64,000 nucleotides of DNA from Gamsiella multidivaricata (Eukaryota > Mortierellomycota > Mortierellomycetes > Mortierellales > Mortierellaceae): NCBI RefSeq assembly GCF_025024155.1, contig NW_026251748.1, positions 124,001-188,000 on the forward strand. Direction: 5' to 3'. The stretch's first letter is position 1, and every line of letters starts with the position of its first letter. The translations under genes and the position numbers were made by a program. Of this stretch, positions 12,704 through 24,793 are shown one piece after another. The notes below the pieces were generated by a model that was given only the letters and a program-made list of their open reading frames with translations, was not told where the DNA came from and searched no databases.

Positions 12704-13442
12704 CTACACCAGCTGGATCAAAGCTGCAGCACCTCCTTCGGATCCACTCTCCTTTGTGAACCAGTACTCTTCACAGTCCTCTAGAGGTACCCCAGATTCG
12801 TGCGTGATGGTCATGAACTGGACCGGCTTCTCAATCACGATCATAGGGTGATGCCATACGTTAGGCTTGTAGTTGATTCCCAAGGTGTTGTTGCACTTGA
12901 AAGCCTGCATTGTGCTCAGCACTGGTTTGTCGTCAGGTCCATTCTCTGCGGTGACAACAACATAGCTTCCGTTTCCATCCCCTCCCATGGGCATGAACAT
13001 CTGCGAGGAGTACGGGTGACGCTCCAGCAGCCTGATTGGGAACTGAGGTGTAGTGACGGGTTTGTAGCATTTAAATATGGCGATGTTGGCGGCCGCAGAT
13101 GCCAATGATGGGTTGGGGTTCGCGCTATCCGTCGCAGGCGGACGCAAATTGACGAACTCGGCTAGGTGGGAGAACTTTTGGGCAGTGCCTAGGAAGCAGA
13201 GTAAAGCATTACGGTGGTTAATCGATAATCGATTTGTCTGTGAGGCCAATGAAGACATAGATATAGTGTACCTGGCTAGCAAACGCTTACGGAGTCATAC
13301 CTTGATTAACCTGGACGGCATTGGGATCTGCATCCGGCAAGCGCACAACTTGGCCCCAACGCGAAAAGTTGTCATTGGTGATAGACACGGGCTGCACCGT
13401 CAGTAGGGCCTCGGTTGTCTCTTCCGGGATCGAGGGACTCAT
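12704..13442 (-). CDS. DAL3: Ureidoglycolate lyase (ureidoglycolate to glyoxylate and urea)
   Basis: Two exons (13301-13442 and 12704-13188) give 208 residues. The start at 13442 yields MSPSIPEETTEALLTVQPVS, then FSRWGQVVRLPDADP. The core has LLERHPYSSQMFMPMGG, the conserved H-x-x-x-x-Q-x-F-x-P motif of this family, and YKPNVWHHPMIVI, which carries the paired histidines near the active site. The length matches AllA/Dal3 proteins (about 170-260). The enzyme finishes allantoin degradation, giving urea and glyoxylate. No other allantoin gene lies next to it here, so it is not in a local purine-catabolism cluster. The intron starts GTATGA and ends TAG. Confidence 0.9.
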
Positions 13443-14054
13443 TTCCGTACGATATAGTGTGCTGGGTTTGAGGTATGGTTGGGTTGTAAATAGAGTGAGG
13501 GCACAGCGACTGTATTACATATGAGATCGAACGTAGCACAGTTGAACGATGGTCGATGAAGCTGCTGAATGAGAGGCACGGATGAATGAGAAGCATGTCA
13601 GTAAGCGGCATCTCTTCCCCTTTTATGTCTTCTTGGACAAGGCCCAGCGCGAGAGGTACTTGTTGCCGGAATATTTAGGCAATTGGGGAATAGAAAAGTG
13701 GGGTTATGCGGGCAATGCGCGCAGGGCGGGGCTTCTGCGTGTGGGACCAGAACTTTATTTCGCTATTCAGAAGCCAGCTCAACAGGACTGTATGTCCCAG
13801 CGCTTGAGATGAGTAATTGTTCTGATAAAGTCATTGCTCAAGTCGTAGTGGCTACCTCAACTGTCCTGAATACTGCAAAAGCAGATTTGGACTGGGTCAA
13901 TGTGCAAGGATAACAGTGCTCTTGGTGTTTCTGTGCGCGGCGACAGCGGCAGTATAAGCGAGGGCTATCAAGTCGTGTCATGACCGGTGGCTCCTTACGA
14001 ATAATGTCCCAGGAACCTGTTGCTACATAGGCATCCTGACGGTAACTCTTGTAG
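13443..14054. other. Intergenic stretch upstream of the ureidoglycolate lyase
   Basis: About 600 bp with only small frames, for example an ATG-initiated one at 13582-13812 on the plus strand with no family resemblance. It should contain the lyase promoter. Nothing else was recognised. Confidence 0.4.
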
Positions 14055-14483
14055 CTATTTCCCTGCTCTAGTTCCAGAATTAGCCTCAGCTGCAGAGTCT
14101 GCTTCTGCTTTAGTTACTGGGACAGCGAGAGCAGGTCCGTACGAGCTTGGTTCGTAGGAAGCTGCGTTGAGTACAAGTCGGCAAGGAGTGTACTTTTGGG
14201 GCCAAAGCGTTAAGGCGTCTAACAGCAGCAACAATGCCAGCGGAAATAGCAACATAGTCTTACGGTTCACGACTACATATTCATTGCGTCCACATGGAAG
14301 CATTTCACCTTCAAGGACAAGACTGAGCATATCGACATCACTGGCATCATGGACGGCAGAGCTAGAAGCAAGAAGGCGATAGCCTTTTGCGGCGCCGATT
14401 ATGGCGTGTCTATCAGAGCGAGACATGCCCCCAATCCTTTGACAGGATACAAAAGCACAGAAATCGCTCTGAAGCACTCTCAT
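14055..14483 (-). CDS. Hypothetical small single-pass membrane protein
   Basis: A frame from ATG at 14483 (alternative ATG at 14426, MSRSDRHAIIGAAKGYRL) to the stop at 14055 gives about 142 residues. It contains a strong hydrophobic segment, TMLLFPLALLLLLDALTLW, and a C-terminus rich in Ala, Ser and Glu. Upstream frames at 14600-14860 and 14933-15232 on the same strand could be further exons, but I found no convincing junction. No homologue is recognised. The T run near 14490 sits just upstream of the start. Confidence 0.3.
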   Translation of the reverse strand: MRVLQSDFCAFVSCQRIGGMSRSDRHAIIGAAKGYRLLASSSAVHDASDVDMLSLVLEGEMLPCGRNEYVVVNRKTMLLFPLALLLLLDALTLWPQKYTPCRLVLNAASYEPSSYGPALAVPVTKAEADSAAEANSGTRAGK

Positions 14484-14599
14484 GCTATTTTTTTTTTTTT
14501 TTTTTAACTGAACGAATGCAACTAATGGGTCACGGCAACGCTGGCTTTTATTCCTTCTAACAGAATGCCGCCATAAAGTATGCCCGCCCAGCAAACTAA

Positions 14600-15425
14600 C
14601 TACATCTCACATGCGAGGCGCGCTGCGTCGGTTGCGAAGAGTACGGCCGGACTCAGCCGCAAGGAATGCTTACAGCGTTCTTTGCGAAGCTTTATTGAGG
14701 AAGAAAAGTAGACCGGGTACAAAAAGCTCCTGCTGTCATTTGAAGCCATCTGCGATCGCTTGAAGGATGTGCGCAACCAACGCACACGAATGAAACGGGC
14801 TTGAGATCGACTGTGCGCAGCTTGAGGCATTGTATCAAGCAGCATAGGCATCAAATTCACGCCTGTATGCTGCGAACGACAATTTTGCTCTAGTAGCGCT
14901 AATGCTAGCCACTCCTGTTGTCCTCTCTTCTCTCAAAGAGTCGAGCGGCACCATTCACCAATGACTGGTGCGAGAGATTCCACTTCCATCATGGCACCAA
15001 GGCCTTGGCCCAGGAATATAAACATCCCAAGAAGTGTCCCAAACAATGGCCTTATAGTCTTTCCATCCATCTGACCAAGACAGCGGGCACCAGCGTCGAC
15101 AGTAGGATCAAGGGTCGTGCAAGACGGGGTGGTGGCAAGGCGCGGAAGAATTGCCGGCGACATGGTATTGTCGCCATGACAGACAAGTACAGGTCGTCGT
15201 AGACGTGCGCATACCGTTTTGAGCAGGTGCATTATTCAAAGTCTCTCAGTACGACTGCGGGATCGGTCAATTGCTATCTGGCTATGCGCGTCGCGTTCAA
15301 TTGATGTGACTGAGGTTTGCCGCCGTTTTCAGTTGATTCCACGAGCACAACAACAAGAAATAAGGTCGCGACCATCGCTCTCATTACAAATCCCACAGGC
15401 AACCAACTACTCACCCATCACTACT
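14600..15425. other. Intergenic stretch with unassigned frames, upstream of UNG
   Basis: Two minus-strand frames (14600-14860 and 14933-15232) overlap a basic plus-strand frame at about 14918-15202. None has codon-level support or a recognisable domain. The UNG promoter should lie in the last 200 bp. Left unassigned. Confidence 0.35.
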
Positions 15426-16653
15426 ATGACACTAACCAAGCGACCCGCTGATACCGCCGCGACCAAGGACGGTTCTTTCAAGCGTCTCAACTCGGGCGCT
15501 GCAGCAGACAAACCTGCACCGACCAAGCAGTCATCATTGCTGGCCTGGGCCACTCCAAAACCCAAGGCCACAGCAGACACTCCTTCGTCCGCAACAGGCA
15601 CAGCCCCAGCGCCCCTTATAGCGGTAGGCGCGACTTCGGTTGTTCCCGCAGCTCCTAAAGCAAAGCCTGATATCCTCAAAGGCCTTCCCGACGAAAAAAA
15701 GGAGCTGCTGCAGTTGGAGCAGGACACTATGGACGCGACATGGCTGCGTGCTCTGCAGGCTGAATTCACGAAGCCCTATTTCATTGAAGTAAGTCCAAGG
15801 AATTGCTGTTTACAATTGTTGAATGATGCTGTTATTTCGACACGATGGTGGAGAGAAACTTTATTCTAATGAATACTTCTACATGTCTCCATTCTCATTT
15901 GGAAACTGTCACAGCTGAAAAAGTTTCTCAAGCAGGAGGATCTCAGCAATCAGAAGGTGTTCCCACCAAAGCCCGATATCTATAGCTGGTCCAGATTCAC
16001 ACCCCTCCCTACAGTTCGCGTTGTAATTCTTGGCCAAGGTAAATACTCATATCTTGCCACTACTCTTGTCGACAGGTTATTCGATGGTTCTATGCGGTGT
16101 TCTCGGACAGCAAATCTTATTGACGACCCTTCCTTTGCTTGACATGTTAATAATAGATCCTTACCATGGCGATGGTCAGGCCCATGGACTGTGTTTTAGC
16201 GTCAAGAAGCCAGTTCGGCCACCACCTTCTCTCCTCAACATGTTTAAGCTCCTCGAAAAAGACTTTCCGGGTTTCAAAATCCCCAACCATGGTTACCTCG
16301 AAACGTGGGCACGCCAGGGAGTGCTGATGGTCAACTCTGCCATGACGGTGCGTGCACATCAGGCCAATTCGCACAAGGGAAAGGGTTGGGAGCACCTACT
16401 CAATGCGGTGATCAAGACGATCAGTGATCAGCGTCGCAATGTAGTATTTTTATTGTGGGGCAGGGACGCACAGAACCGAGGAGTGTTGGTCGACAAGAAG
16501 AAGCACCTCGTATTGCAGAGCGTACATCCGTCGCCTCTTAGCGCGCACCGCGGATTCTTTGATAGTCACCACTTCTCAAAGGCAAACAAGTACTTAGAGC
16601 AGAATGGACAGCAACCGATCAATTGGAACAGCCTTATCGATGACATGTCTTGA
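15426..16653 (+). CDS. UNG1: Uracil-DNA glycosylase (family 1, Ung)
   Basis: Exons 15426-15788, 15915-16038 and 16157-16653 give 327 residues. The catalytic water-activating motif GQDPYHGDGQAHGL spans the second intron, with D163 the catalytic Asp; GLCFSV follows. The Leu-loop motif HPSPLSAHRGFF begins at H286, and VVFLLWG precedes it. The enzyme removes uracil from DNA to start base-excision repair. The N-terminus is basic (TKRPADTAATKDGSFKR), and residues 35-42, QSSLLAWA, sit where a PCNA-interacting box lies in nuclear UNG, though the aromatic pair is imperfect. This favours a nuclear form. Catalytic residues are all present. Confidence 0.96.
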
Positions 16654-16941
16654 GCGCTGAATGATTATTTGTGCCAGCAAGCCGCTTCATATATAGATAT
16701 ACAGGAATACGTATCAAACCCAATAAAATATCTTTATTCTCGCTGACACGTCGCAATTGTCAAAGGCCTGACAGGGCAGCAACATCCATCTTGGCTGCGC
16801 GGTTTCAACCCGACATCCTTTCTTGCCTTGTTAAGGACAATGAGAATATCCTGGATAGCATCTATCTTTGCGAACGAAATTGCTTGTTTGTCGCGTCCGC
16901 GTGTGCAAGTAATCCAGCGGTTTGAATAGGTGATCTTCTAC

Positions 16942-17395
16942 TTAGCGCGATCTCCGAGCATAGGAAGTATCCTCTATCTCATTATCGCTGCTCTCCTCAT
17001 CTGAGAACTCATAGTCATACTCAACGGAAGAGTCGTGATGTTCGTCCGCTAGCACGTTCATATCGATTTCCTCTTCGAATCCGTCTTCTTCGTCGCCACT
17101 CCGCTTGCGATATCTTGAATGGCTCATAAACGAGGGCTGCATGTAGGGAGGAGGGACGAATCTGGATAGTCCTGCAGCTCTCATGGCATCTCTCCCGACG
17201 CTGTTGCAGAGGATTTACCGAGCGTTAATTGATTAAACTTTGTAAACGAAGGCAGCCAGGTAGTTCGTGTCAAAGGTGTGCAGAGAAGGCGTACCATGTG
17301 CCACAACAGAAACACCAGACGAATCCAAAGATGACGAGGGTGATGCAGAAGACCATCAAGCCAAACAGTCCCCAAGGCGAAGATGCTTCGCCCAT
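16942..17395 (-). CDS. Small single-pass membrane protein with an acidic tail
   Basis: Two exons (17295-17395 and 16942-17200) give 119 residues in frame. The start MGEASSPWGLFG leads straight into a membrane segment, LMVFCITLVIFGFVWCFCC, with a cysteine cluster at its cytosolic or lumenal edge, possible palmitoylation sites. The rest has a proline/tyrosine stretch (FVPPPYMQPSF), a basic patch (SRYRKRSG), then a strongly acidic tail (YDYEFSDEESSDNEIED). The donor is GTACGC, as in the glycosyltransferase candidate. I do not recognise the family. It is tail-to-tail with UNG (289 bp apart). Confidence 0.55.
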
Positions 17396-17960
17396 GGTGG
17401 ATGATGACCAAAGCGATGTGAGAGAGGGAGAATAAAGAATAGTGTCCCGAGGTTTTGCTCTTGGCAAAGCAGGACCATGGCACAGCATAAATAGCGGAAA
17501 AGCCACTCCTGCCTTCAACAAGGACGACCAGCCATCGATCCCGTTCATCCTCTCCTCCTTTCGTTTTCTTATTCACTCCGGAATCAAAGCCGACCATGCC
17601 CGCCATTGCAGAGACAACATGCTATAACCTCTCAAAGTTCAGAGGTAGAGGATTAGTGCTCCATATCAGTATCTTATTGTTTCCGGAACCAGAGTGGCTA
17701 TCGGGATATTGATCATAGAGGGACAGGACGGGATGGACAAAGGACGACTACTTTTGCCCGAATTCTTGTGCAGAGCATGAGTATCTCTCACCTAGAAGTC
17801 CTAAGAGGCCGACCAGTCGACAGCAGGATGTGATTACGAATGAAGAGTATCGTGTTACGATCTCAATATCGTCTATTCAACACGATCAGAGGAGCGGCCG
17901 AATATCTCATCCGATGTCCTGTTATCTCATCTTCCCGCCGCCCTGCGAACAATAGCAACA
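17396..17960. promoter_or_regulatory. Divergent intergenic region (small TM gene / MIX23-like gene)
   Basis: 565 bp between two divergent starts. No gene or repeat was recognised; it presumably holds both promoters. Confidence 0.45.
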
Positions 17961-18563
17961 ATGAAATCGTTCCGAGTTCTGGATGACAACATTATGCTCC
18001 GCCTAAACGAGACCAACACGCACGCCGAGGCTGCCTGTGCTAGCTTTTTTAATGAGCTCGTCGCTGCATATCAGAAACGCGATGCCAGCATCAAATTTTG
18101 CTTGGAGGTACAGTGAAGTGTCAGGAGCAGGACTCATCGAGTCCTTGTTCATTCCGCGTAAGGATGGAATGCTTATATTACTGTACTAACCTTAGATTCC
18201 TTGGTACTCGCTTCTCGCTCAATCTGTCTAGATCATGGACAAGAATATTGCAGCAAAGAAGGAGAAGCTGTACCAGGATCCGGATGACTACACACTTAAG
18301 GACAGTATCATGACGGATGAATCCAAGGCAAGGGCTTCTTTTTACGGCGTCAACATGGTCGATGTCGAGATAGACAACAACCTTCGTCATTTATTCTAAC
18401 TGACCTCTCTATGCACATGGATTAATAGCGTCAAATTATTGCAAACGAGAGCACGGTCGAGGATATTGTCCGCGGTCGCTCGTTGAAGGCATTCCAGGAA
18501 AAGTGCGCGTTGTTTGATCTTCCAGAGAACATCCAGGAATTCTTGGACAAGAGACACGGATAG
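17961..18563 (+). CDS. MIX23: MIX23/CCDC58-like mitochondrial intermembrane-space protein
   Basis: Exons 17961-18107, 18232-18327 and 18429-18563 give 125 residues. The order of conserved blocks matches human CCDC58/MIX23: FRVLDDNIMLRLNET, then ACASFFNELVAAYQKRD with IKFCLE, then the coiled part and TVEDIVRGRSLKAFQEKCALF. The paired cysteines in the C-x-x-x...C arrangement (FFNEL preceded by AAC, and FC; EKC) fit oxidative folding by Mia40. The second intron begins GC, not GT: AAG|GCAAGG ... AATAG|CGT. Using it aligns the protein with the human one without a gap across the junction, whereas read-through hits a stop. Family assignment is good; the role in mitochondrial import is family knowledge. 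Confidence 0.82.
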
Positions 18564-18860
18564 ATGCACAGTCGCTTCTAATAAGACTGCCAAGGACGAA
18601 CGACGTTATCTACAACGGGACTCCATAAAACAACATGAGATAGATTGGTAATGCTTCTTGTTGAATATAAGCCCATAAGCATCATTTTTATTTACGTACT
18701 AGTAGCGTCTGCGTCCAGTTCAGAGGAATACGCGGTCAGAAGGCATATTATTAATACAACAAGCAAAGCAAGCAAAGACAGAATGGCTGTAACTTACAAA
18801 TTGTCCTTGGAGCTTTAAAGCCCAACAAATCGTGTTGTTCTAGCAATGTCCTCATGGCTC

Positions 18861-19419
18861 CTACTGCTGTTTGAATGTGGCGGTTGATGGGCCGGGGTCT
18901 GCTAGCGTTTGACGCTTCTGGCTCTTGTTCACTGCGGCTGGTGTTGACGGATCCTTGTCAACTGCTCGTTTTTTGTTCCTGCTCGCTGTTGTAGATATGA
19001 ACGGACCTAGGCTGCTGCTGTTGTTGTATTTGTCGGGTCTCTTCTGATCTTGTAGCTGCGATCAGTATATACGGGCTATGTTCTCGCTCCCCACTGCATC
19101 GCGATCGAACAGCACACGGCATCCTGGACAATATTTAGAACGAAACGGCAGCTTGATCAGGAACTGGTTACAGTCCAGACGGGGACATTTTGCGCTTGTA
19201 TAATACTCGTGCGCGCCCAGCACGACATATCCCAAGTCCTTTGCCTAGATAGTGTAGACAGATACGGGAGTGTACATTAGACATTCACCCTCTTTGGAAC
19301 AGCAACACAAGACACGTATTAGGACCTACTCTGATGATAAGTCGTTTTTCAAGCGCTGAGTGCTTTGATGTTAATCCGGTTTGAGTGCTGAACGAACCTA
19401 GGCCGAAGCAAGCAAGGAA
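18861..19419 (-). pseudogene. Decayed C-terminal fragment of a Fanzor (eukaryotic TnpB-like) protein
   Basis: Minus strand. An open stretch 19330-19419 reads FGLGSFSTQTGLTSKH and ALEKRLIIR, then a GTAGGT...CTAG intron (19245-19329), then AKDLGYVVLGAHEYYTSAKC and PRLDCNQF, KYCPGCRVLFDRDAVGSENI, stopping at TGA 19062. This is the end of the RuvC-like nuclease of TnpB/Fanzor proteins: a TS-x-x-CP zinc-ribbon entry, two cysteine pairs (C-x4-C and C-x2-C) and the D-R-D-x-x-x-x-x-N motif carrying the third catalytic Asp. After the TGA the same frame stays open for 66 codons to a TAG at 18861, basic and Ser/Thr-rich like Fanzor tails. A TAG lies just upstream at 19420, and no N-terminal domain is found before the next gene at 19665. 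So this looks like a dead copy. Confidence 0.68.
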
Positions 19420-19664
19420 CTAAATTACCCCTAGCTGTCTCTCCGATCCACCTGCCATGCGCAAGATACCCTTTATGGCTTTTTTCTAAGCATGGATTTT
19501 GTACTAGCCTCCATGACTGCAAACGCAGCAACATACTGAATTGAGTTATGCGCTCAATTGCTCGTTCTAACATACAGTAACATCCTCGCATCGCTCTGCA
19601 TCTCTGTTGTGCAGGCCATCGTCAGCTTTCGCTTTCGCTTATACCTGCTAATCAGGAGACTAGG

Positions 19665-22600
19665 ATGCAAGATCAGGATCCTGCCTCGCTGTTCTTCGCT
19701 TCTCGTGATGAGTACGCGCCCCTGCTTATCGATCCTTCGCTGTTTGAGTCGGTCGGGGAAGGCGTCGCACCTAATATCTACACCATCCCAGATCGTATGC
19801 CACCGTCGCCTTCCACTGGTCAATTACAGCAACAAAAAGCCTGCGCAGAAAAGTCCAGACCTCTTGATCAAGTAGGCGCGTCATCCAAGAGCGTGCATCA
19901 CGACCAGGATGGAGTACGCGAGCGCCTCGTAGGGAGGAAAAGGAAGGATATGGGCACATTGGACGCGTGGGATACTGTCTGGGGACAGGATCTGGATCAT
20001 AACGTACAGCGCATCGACCGCCGCAGCATCTTTGACTCTTTCCTCGATGCTCACTGCAACCATACAGCAGATCAGGATTCATATTTATCGCCATTGACTT
20101 CAATACCACCCTTGCAGACATCGCCGGTAGCCACACGGTTAGGGGACAACATGACAATGGGTCCAAGGACCGATGAATGCCCTAAAAAGAGCACACATTC
20201 GGTCTTTGGGCCTTTGTCCCATCCTGTAAGACCGGAATCACCTCTAGAGCCGGAGTCATCGAACGTCAAGCCCACAGCGGATCTCGTCTTTGAACTACCG
20301 CCGCTGTCGAAACGTCCTAGGAATATTTTGGATGAGTACTGCGATCGCAGGAACTCTGGAGTTTGGGCATCAGCGTCAAGTGTGGAGACTGGTAATAGTA
20401 CAGGATCTACTAAGACTTACAAAATACCACCCCGACCTAAAAAGAACGAGACACGCATGATACAAGTAAATACGTGGCACGCCGCAGGAACACCATCACA
20501 GCGTGATACAACGACGGGGCAGGACAATGAATCAGCGGCTTATCCGGATAAAGTACAGTTGACATGGGAGATGAGCATCGCAGCAGGTCCACTTGCTCAG
20601 CCGGGAATACCGATTGCATCGCCATATGTGACCGAGGCAGGAGTTGGCGTGTTTGAGGCAGCATATCAAAGGTAATGGCTCTATATTGCTTGATCCAAAT
20701 GCCATGGAGAGTATAGCTTTCACTGACATGGCTCAACCACAATAGGCACCAGGATTATGCATTCAAATTTCGGTCGAATCCTGCGATCGTCCCCTGCGCG
20801 ACACTAGTCGATGTATGTGTCTCTTTTAGCTTGAAGTTCTGCGTTGGCTTTCATTTTTGACTGATTTTCATCCATTTAACCTTGAACGTGATCGACTTGC
20901 ATAGAGCATCTTCTTACTATTGAGCGGAACTCCTTCGTCCGTCTTTACCTACAACCCAGACAGTATGAAATTTGAGATGGGCAATGAGAATATCAGGATC
21001 GAGGGCTGTAGTACTCAGGGCGTATTCAAGTAAGACTCTGGACTCGACTATCTACACAATAAGGGATAGCGCGGTACAGGTAATAGGATACTGACTCGAT
21101 AAATCTTCTCGACAAAAAAATGGTCTATAGCTTGCTGCAAGATATGATGGATGCTGGAACCCATATAAGGCGACTCGTCAATGTCTCTGAAACCTGCATA
21201 CACCACCCAGAGTAAGCATCTTTATATTATTTCATACTTTTGAGCCAATGCTACCGAAGGGAAAGAAAGTTCCTAACAAAACAGCATTACTGATCACCGT
21301 CTATGGTATTTTCTAGGGGAATGGGTTTGATTCGGATCGCTTTCGGCCGTTCTCTGTCATCATATCTGACTTTTTTGCAAGGGACCATCGTTGTACTTCA
21401 GGAAACATCTCGGAAAAAGCAGATGCAAGTTTTGGAACTACACCATAAGACGCGTGGCGTGACATTGATGCTGGAGAGACTGGCCAATCTCTGTCAGTGC
21501 GTAAGTAACCTTGCGTGCTGGGCAGTAGCGTCCTAGAATGACAGAAGGTAACTTACTGTTTTGACTACTTTTTTGGGGGACAATAATAGCATGTGGCGCA
21601 TGACATGATGGACACATCGGTGGCACGCCTTGGATTCTACCTGCCCTCTGGTCCAGATCTGCTCTCGATGATCTGTGATGAGATCCAGGCGGAACCGGGT
21701 TCTGCAGATCCTCTGTGGACGGCGCTGTTGCTGAGCATCCTGGATCAAGCCAGTAAACCGTATAGAGATATCCTCAGTCGCTGGCTAGGTATTACACCGT
21801 CAGCAGTAGCAGAGCTTACTCAGAACCGGGCGTCACGGATCAGTGATGCAGAGGGACTCTCGTTATCTGGAATTTCAGAGTGTGGAGCTGTGGGAAATGA
21901 TTATTCCAAACAACAACGAGCCAAAGAGTCTAGGAGCGATCTGCTTTCGATATTTGATTGCCATCTTCAGCAATCATTGCAGGGATTGGATCCGTTTGAC
22001 GAGTTTTTTGTGCAAAGCAAGCATGGGTGGTCGTGGGATGGGTCGGAGCCCATCATTTTGGCGGATCCTTTGGACTATGACGCGGAATTTCGGATGGGTG
22101 AGAAGGCGCCGCCTGAAGCGTTCATAGACGAGCAGCTCGCGGCTCAAGTCATTGAGGCCGGGAAGGGACTTCAGATTTTGACCGAGTTTGAGCCAAAACA
22201 CCCGCTCATCGTTCACGATAGAAACAGGACACAGACTTGCAGTGGATTCGAATGGCTTTGTGCCCAGGATGAGATTGTCGCGTAAGTTCATACTTGTTTA
22301 GCATACTCTTGAAGAAACAGTATGGGTTGAGTAGAGACTATGGGCATCCATCTTAACGCACTCTCACGTGGCAATTTGATAGACAACGGACACTTTACGC
22401 GCGATCAAGCAAAGACGTTTTTCGGGCTCTAACAACTAGATTGAAACGCATGGGTTGGATCCGGAGGCGCACTACGAAAGATGCGCAAGCGCTGACAAGA
22501 CAGAGGATGCGTCAAATTCTTGAAAAGGATGGAAACGCGAATTCGACGTTACGTGTTACAGTGCAAAACGGAGCCTTCAGCGAAGCATCGCAGGTTATAG

Positions 22601-24682
22601 AACTTGACATGGATCTTTCACAATTGCCAGGAGCAAGCAGAGATCCAGCGCCACCGTTGCCGTCAGCGGGCGTGAGACTTGATTTTGGACTCGACTCAGA
22701 TCTACAAGGGTTCTTTTCTTTGTCTCCCTCAGTTGGCAAAATGAGCGGTTTGTCATTAGCGTGCCCGAACACTATGGCCTTTCTTCTTGGACCCTACACA
22801 CTCGGTATCTCGTCTTCAAGGTCGTCTGCTTCACCATTTTTATCGACAGAATTTGGAGCATCCACAACAGCCAACCAACAGCCTGACGATCTCTTTTTGA
22901 CACCCATGACAAGGCTCGAGGTCATGGCGCCTCTCGCGATCCTTCTTGAACAGAGTCTTGGCTACTCTATTCGTATGCGGATATCCTTGATCAACACATG
23001 CGTCATGTCACTCTATTTCCACGACTTGAATCTGCTGGGGCATCTCGAAGTCATGAAGCGGTTCTTATTGATGAGGGATGGACGATTTATGGCGATTCTT
23101 GCGGAGGCGTTGTTCGCGGAGGAAACTGGACTCTTGGCGCGGACTGTTTGCATTACAAATAGACTTGATGCCGCTAGTACGTCGGTTAATGCCCCTGCGA
23201 CCGCTTCACCTTCTATGCTATTATTGCAGGGCAGCCTTTCAGGGGCACGGAATAACGGCAGGCGCATCTCCGTGGGGTCCACTCCTTCCGGTGCTTCCGC
23301 GTGGCAAGCGGCGCGCCCCAGATGGCCGCCTAAGACTGGTGAGCTGGAAATGGGATTGAGGACTGTTCTTTTGGATTGCTTCCAGTCCTCCTCTTCGTTT
23401 TCTCTGATGGATCGTGAAGCGGCATCAAGAGACGATAGGTCGGATGGGTCAGATATGGAGATTGAAGGGTCTGCAACAGCGGAGCGAGCATGGTTGACGG
23501 CAGAGAAGATCAAGCGACGACAAGTGGATCCACAGGAGCTGGAGGAGTCGCTGGCGTTCGCGGTTAAGGAGTATGATGACCACACGAAGATCTCGAGAGA
23601 TGTTAATGGTATGTTCCATGAATGCCGTGTTTCTTTGGTATGCTACGAGTATTCGTGTGCGCCAGGTTTTTTTTATCATATTCTACTTTTCTCTGTTCTA
23701 TTGTGTAGCACTCGAAGCTCTTGATTTCCTATACTTAGAGTATAAGGCTCCGAAACCCTTGCTTCTCTTATTCTTCACTCCTGAAGCAATGGACAAGTAC
23801 ACGCGATTATTCTCATTCCGGTTGCGTCTTGCTCGAATAGACGCGGTGTTGAAGCAGCTCTTTCGACAGCTTCGAGCTCGACAAAAGGCTCTTGTGTCAT
23901 TTACAACACATGAAACGACGCTACACCCGCAGCAATCACAGCTATTGGAAGCGTGGATGAAGGAAATGAAAACGCTACACCGGTTTCGGTTTGAAGCTCA
24001 GCAGATGTTTGATGGCTTCCATGGATATATCATGAACGTGGCCATGGGTTCGACATGGGAGGTGTTTATCAAGCGATTGAGCGCTGTTCAGGAGAGGATT
24101 GAGGATCAGATCTTGAGCGGTTGTGCGAGCGAGGGCTCAGATGACGAGGAAGCTACCATTCTGGACTCAGGTCGCGATGATCCAGAGATCGTAAACGCCA
24201 TGAAAGATCAGACTACTGTCCAGGGGAGGCTGCTGGATGAGCTGGACAACCTGGCGGCTTTGCACGAATTCCACGAGCATGTTCTGGACCTGATGCTGCT
24301 GCGATCACTCTTGAAGCGGAAGCAGGCGCCGATCCTCAAAGTCATTTATGGAATCATGAGCTGTATTCTCAAGCTGTCGCAGTATGTGGATCGGTTACCA
24401 GAGATAGCACATGGATTGACTCATCTTGACGGGAACATGGATGGGAATGGAGCGATGGAATCGCTTGACCAGCAACAACCACGGATGGCGAAGCTGGAAG
24501 CCATGCATGAAAAGTTTCGTGTATCGTGTCGTATGCTTATCAAGGTCCTCAAGGTTCTGGATGAACGCGGTGTGGGCATGGAGGGCACGCGGAATTCTTC
24601 ATCTTGCTCGACAGAGGCAGCTGAGATCTCCTTCCTTCAGCAGTTGTTGCTTTGCTTGGACATATCTGGATTCCATGACTAA
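19665..24682 (+). CDS. Gamma-tubulin complex component, GCP6-like
   Basis: Long multi-exon gene. The first exon (19665 to about 20670) encodes a polar, probably disordered leader. Exons from about 20,907 enter the Grip1 region, SIFLLLSGTPSSVFTYN and a series of helices; 21,590-22,280 holds DPFDEFFVQSKHGWSWDGSE, the hallmark of GCP5/6 Grip1 ends. The C-terminal part has the Grip2 domain: PLLLLFFTPEAMDKYTRLF, FRLRLARIDAVLKQLF, and LHEFHEHVLDLMLLRSLL. It stops at 24682. GCPs bind gamma-tubulin and build microtubule-nucleating rings at spindle-pole bodies. The ALEALDFLYLEYK block before Grip2 resembles GCP6 more than GCP5, but I could not align it. Assignment to the GCP family is firm; the subtype is moderate. 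Confidence 0.8.
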
Positions 24683-24793
24683 TAAGCAGCTAGGCGCTGA
24701 GGTGTTTAAAATGCTCCTTTATGGTACAATTACATTTGGCTTATTTTGATTTCTCCGGCTTGTCTTCTCCGTGTGTATGCTTTTGAGGACTTC

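Noticed and set aside
14933..15232. 99-codon minus-strand frame with a hydrophobic stretch
   Set aside because: No family, overlapping frames on the other strand, and no clear splice partner; kept only as a remark.
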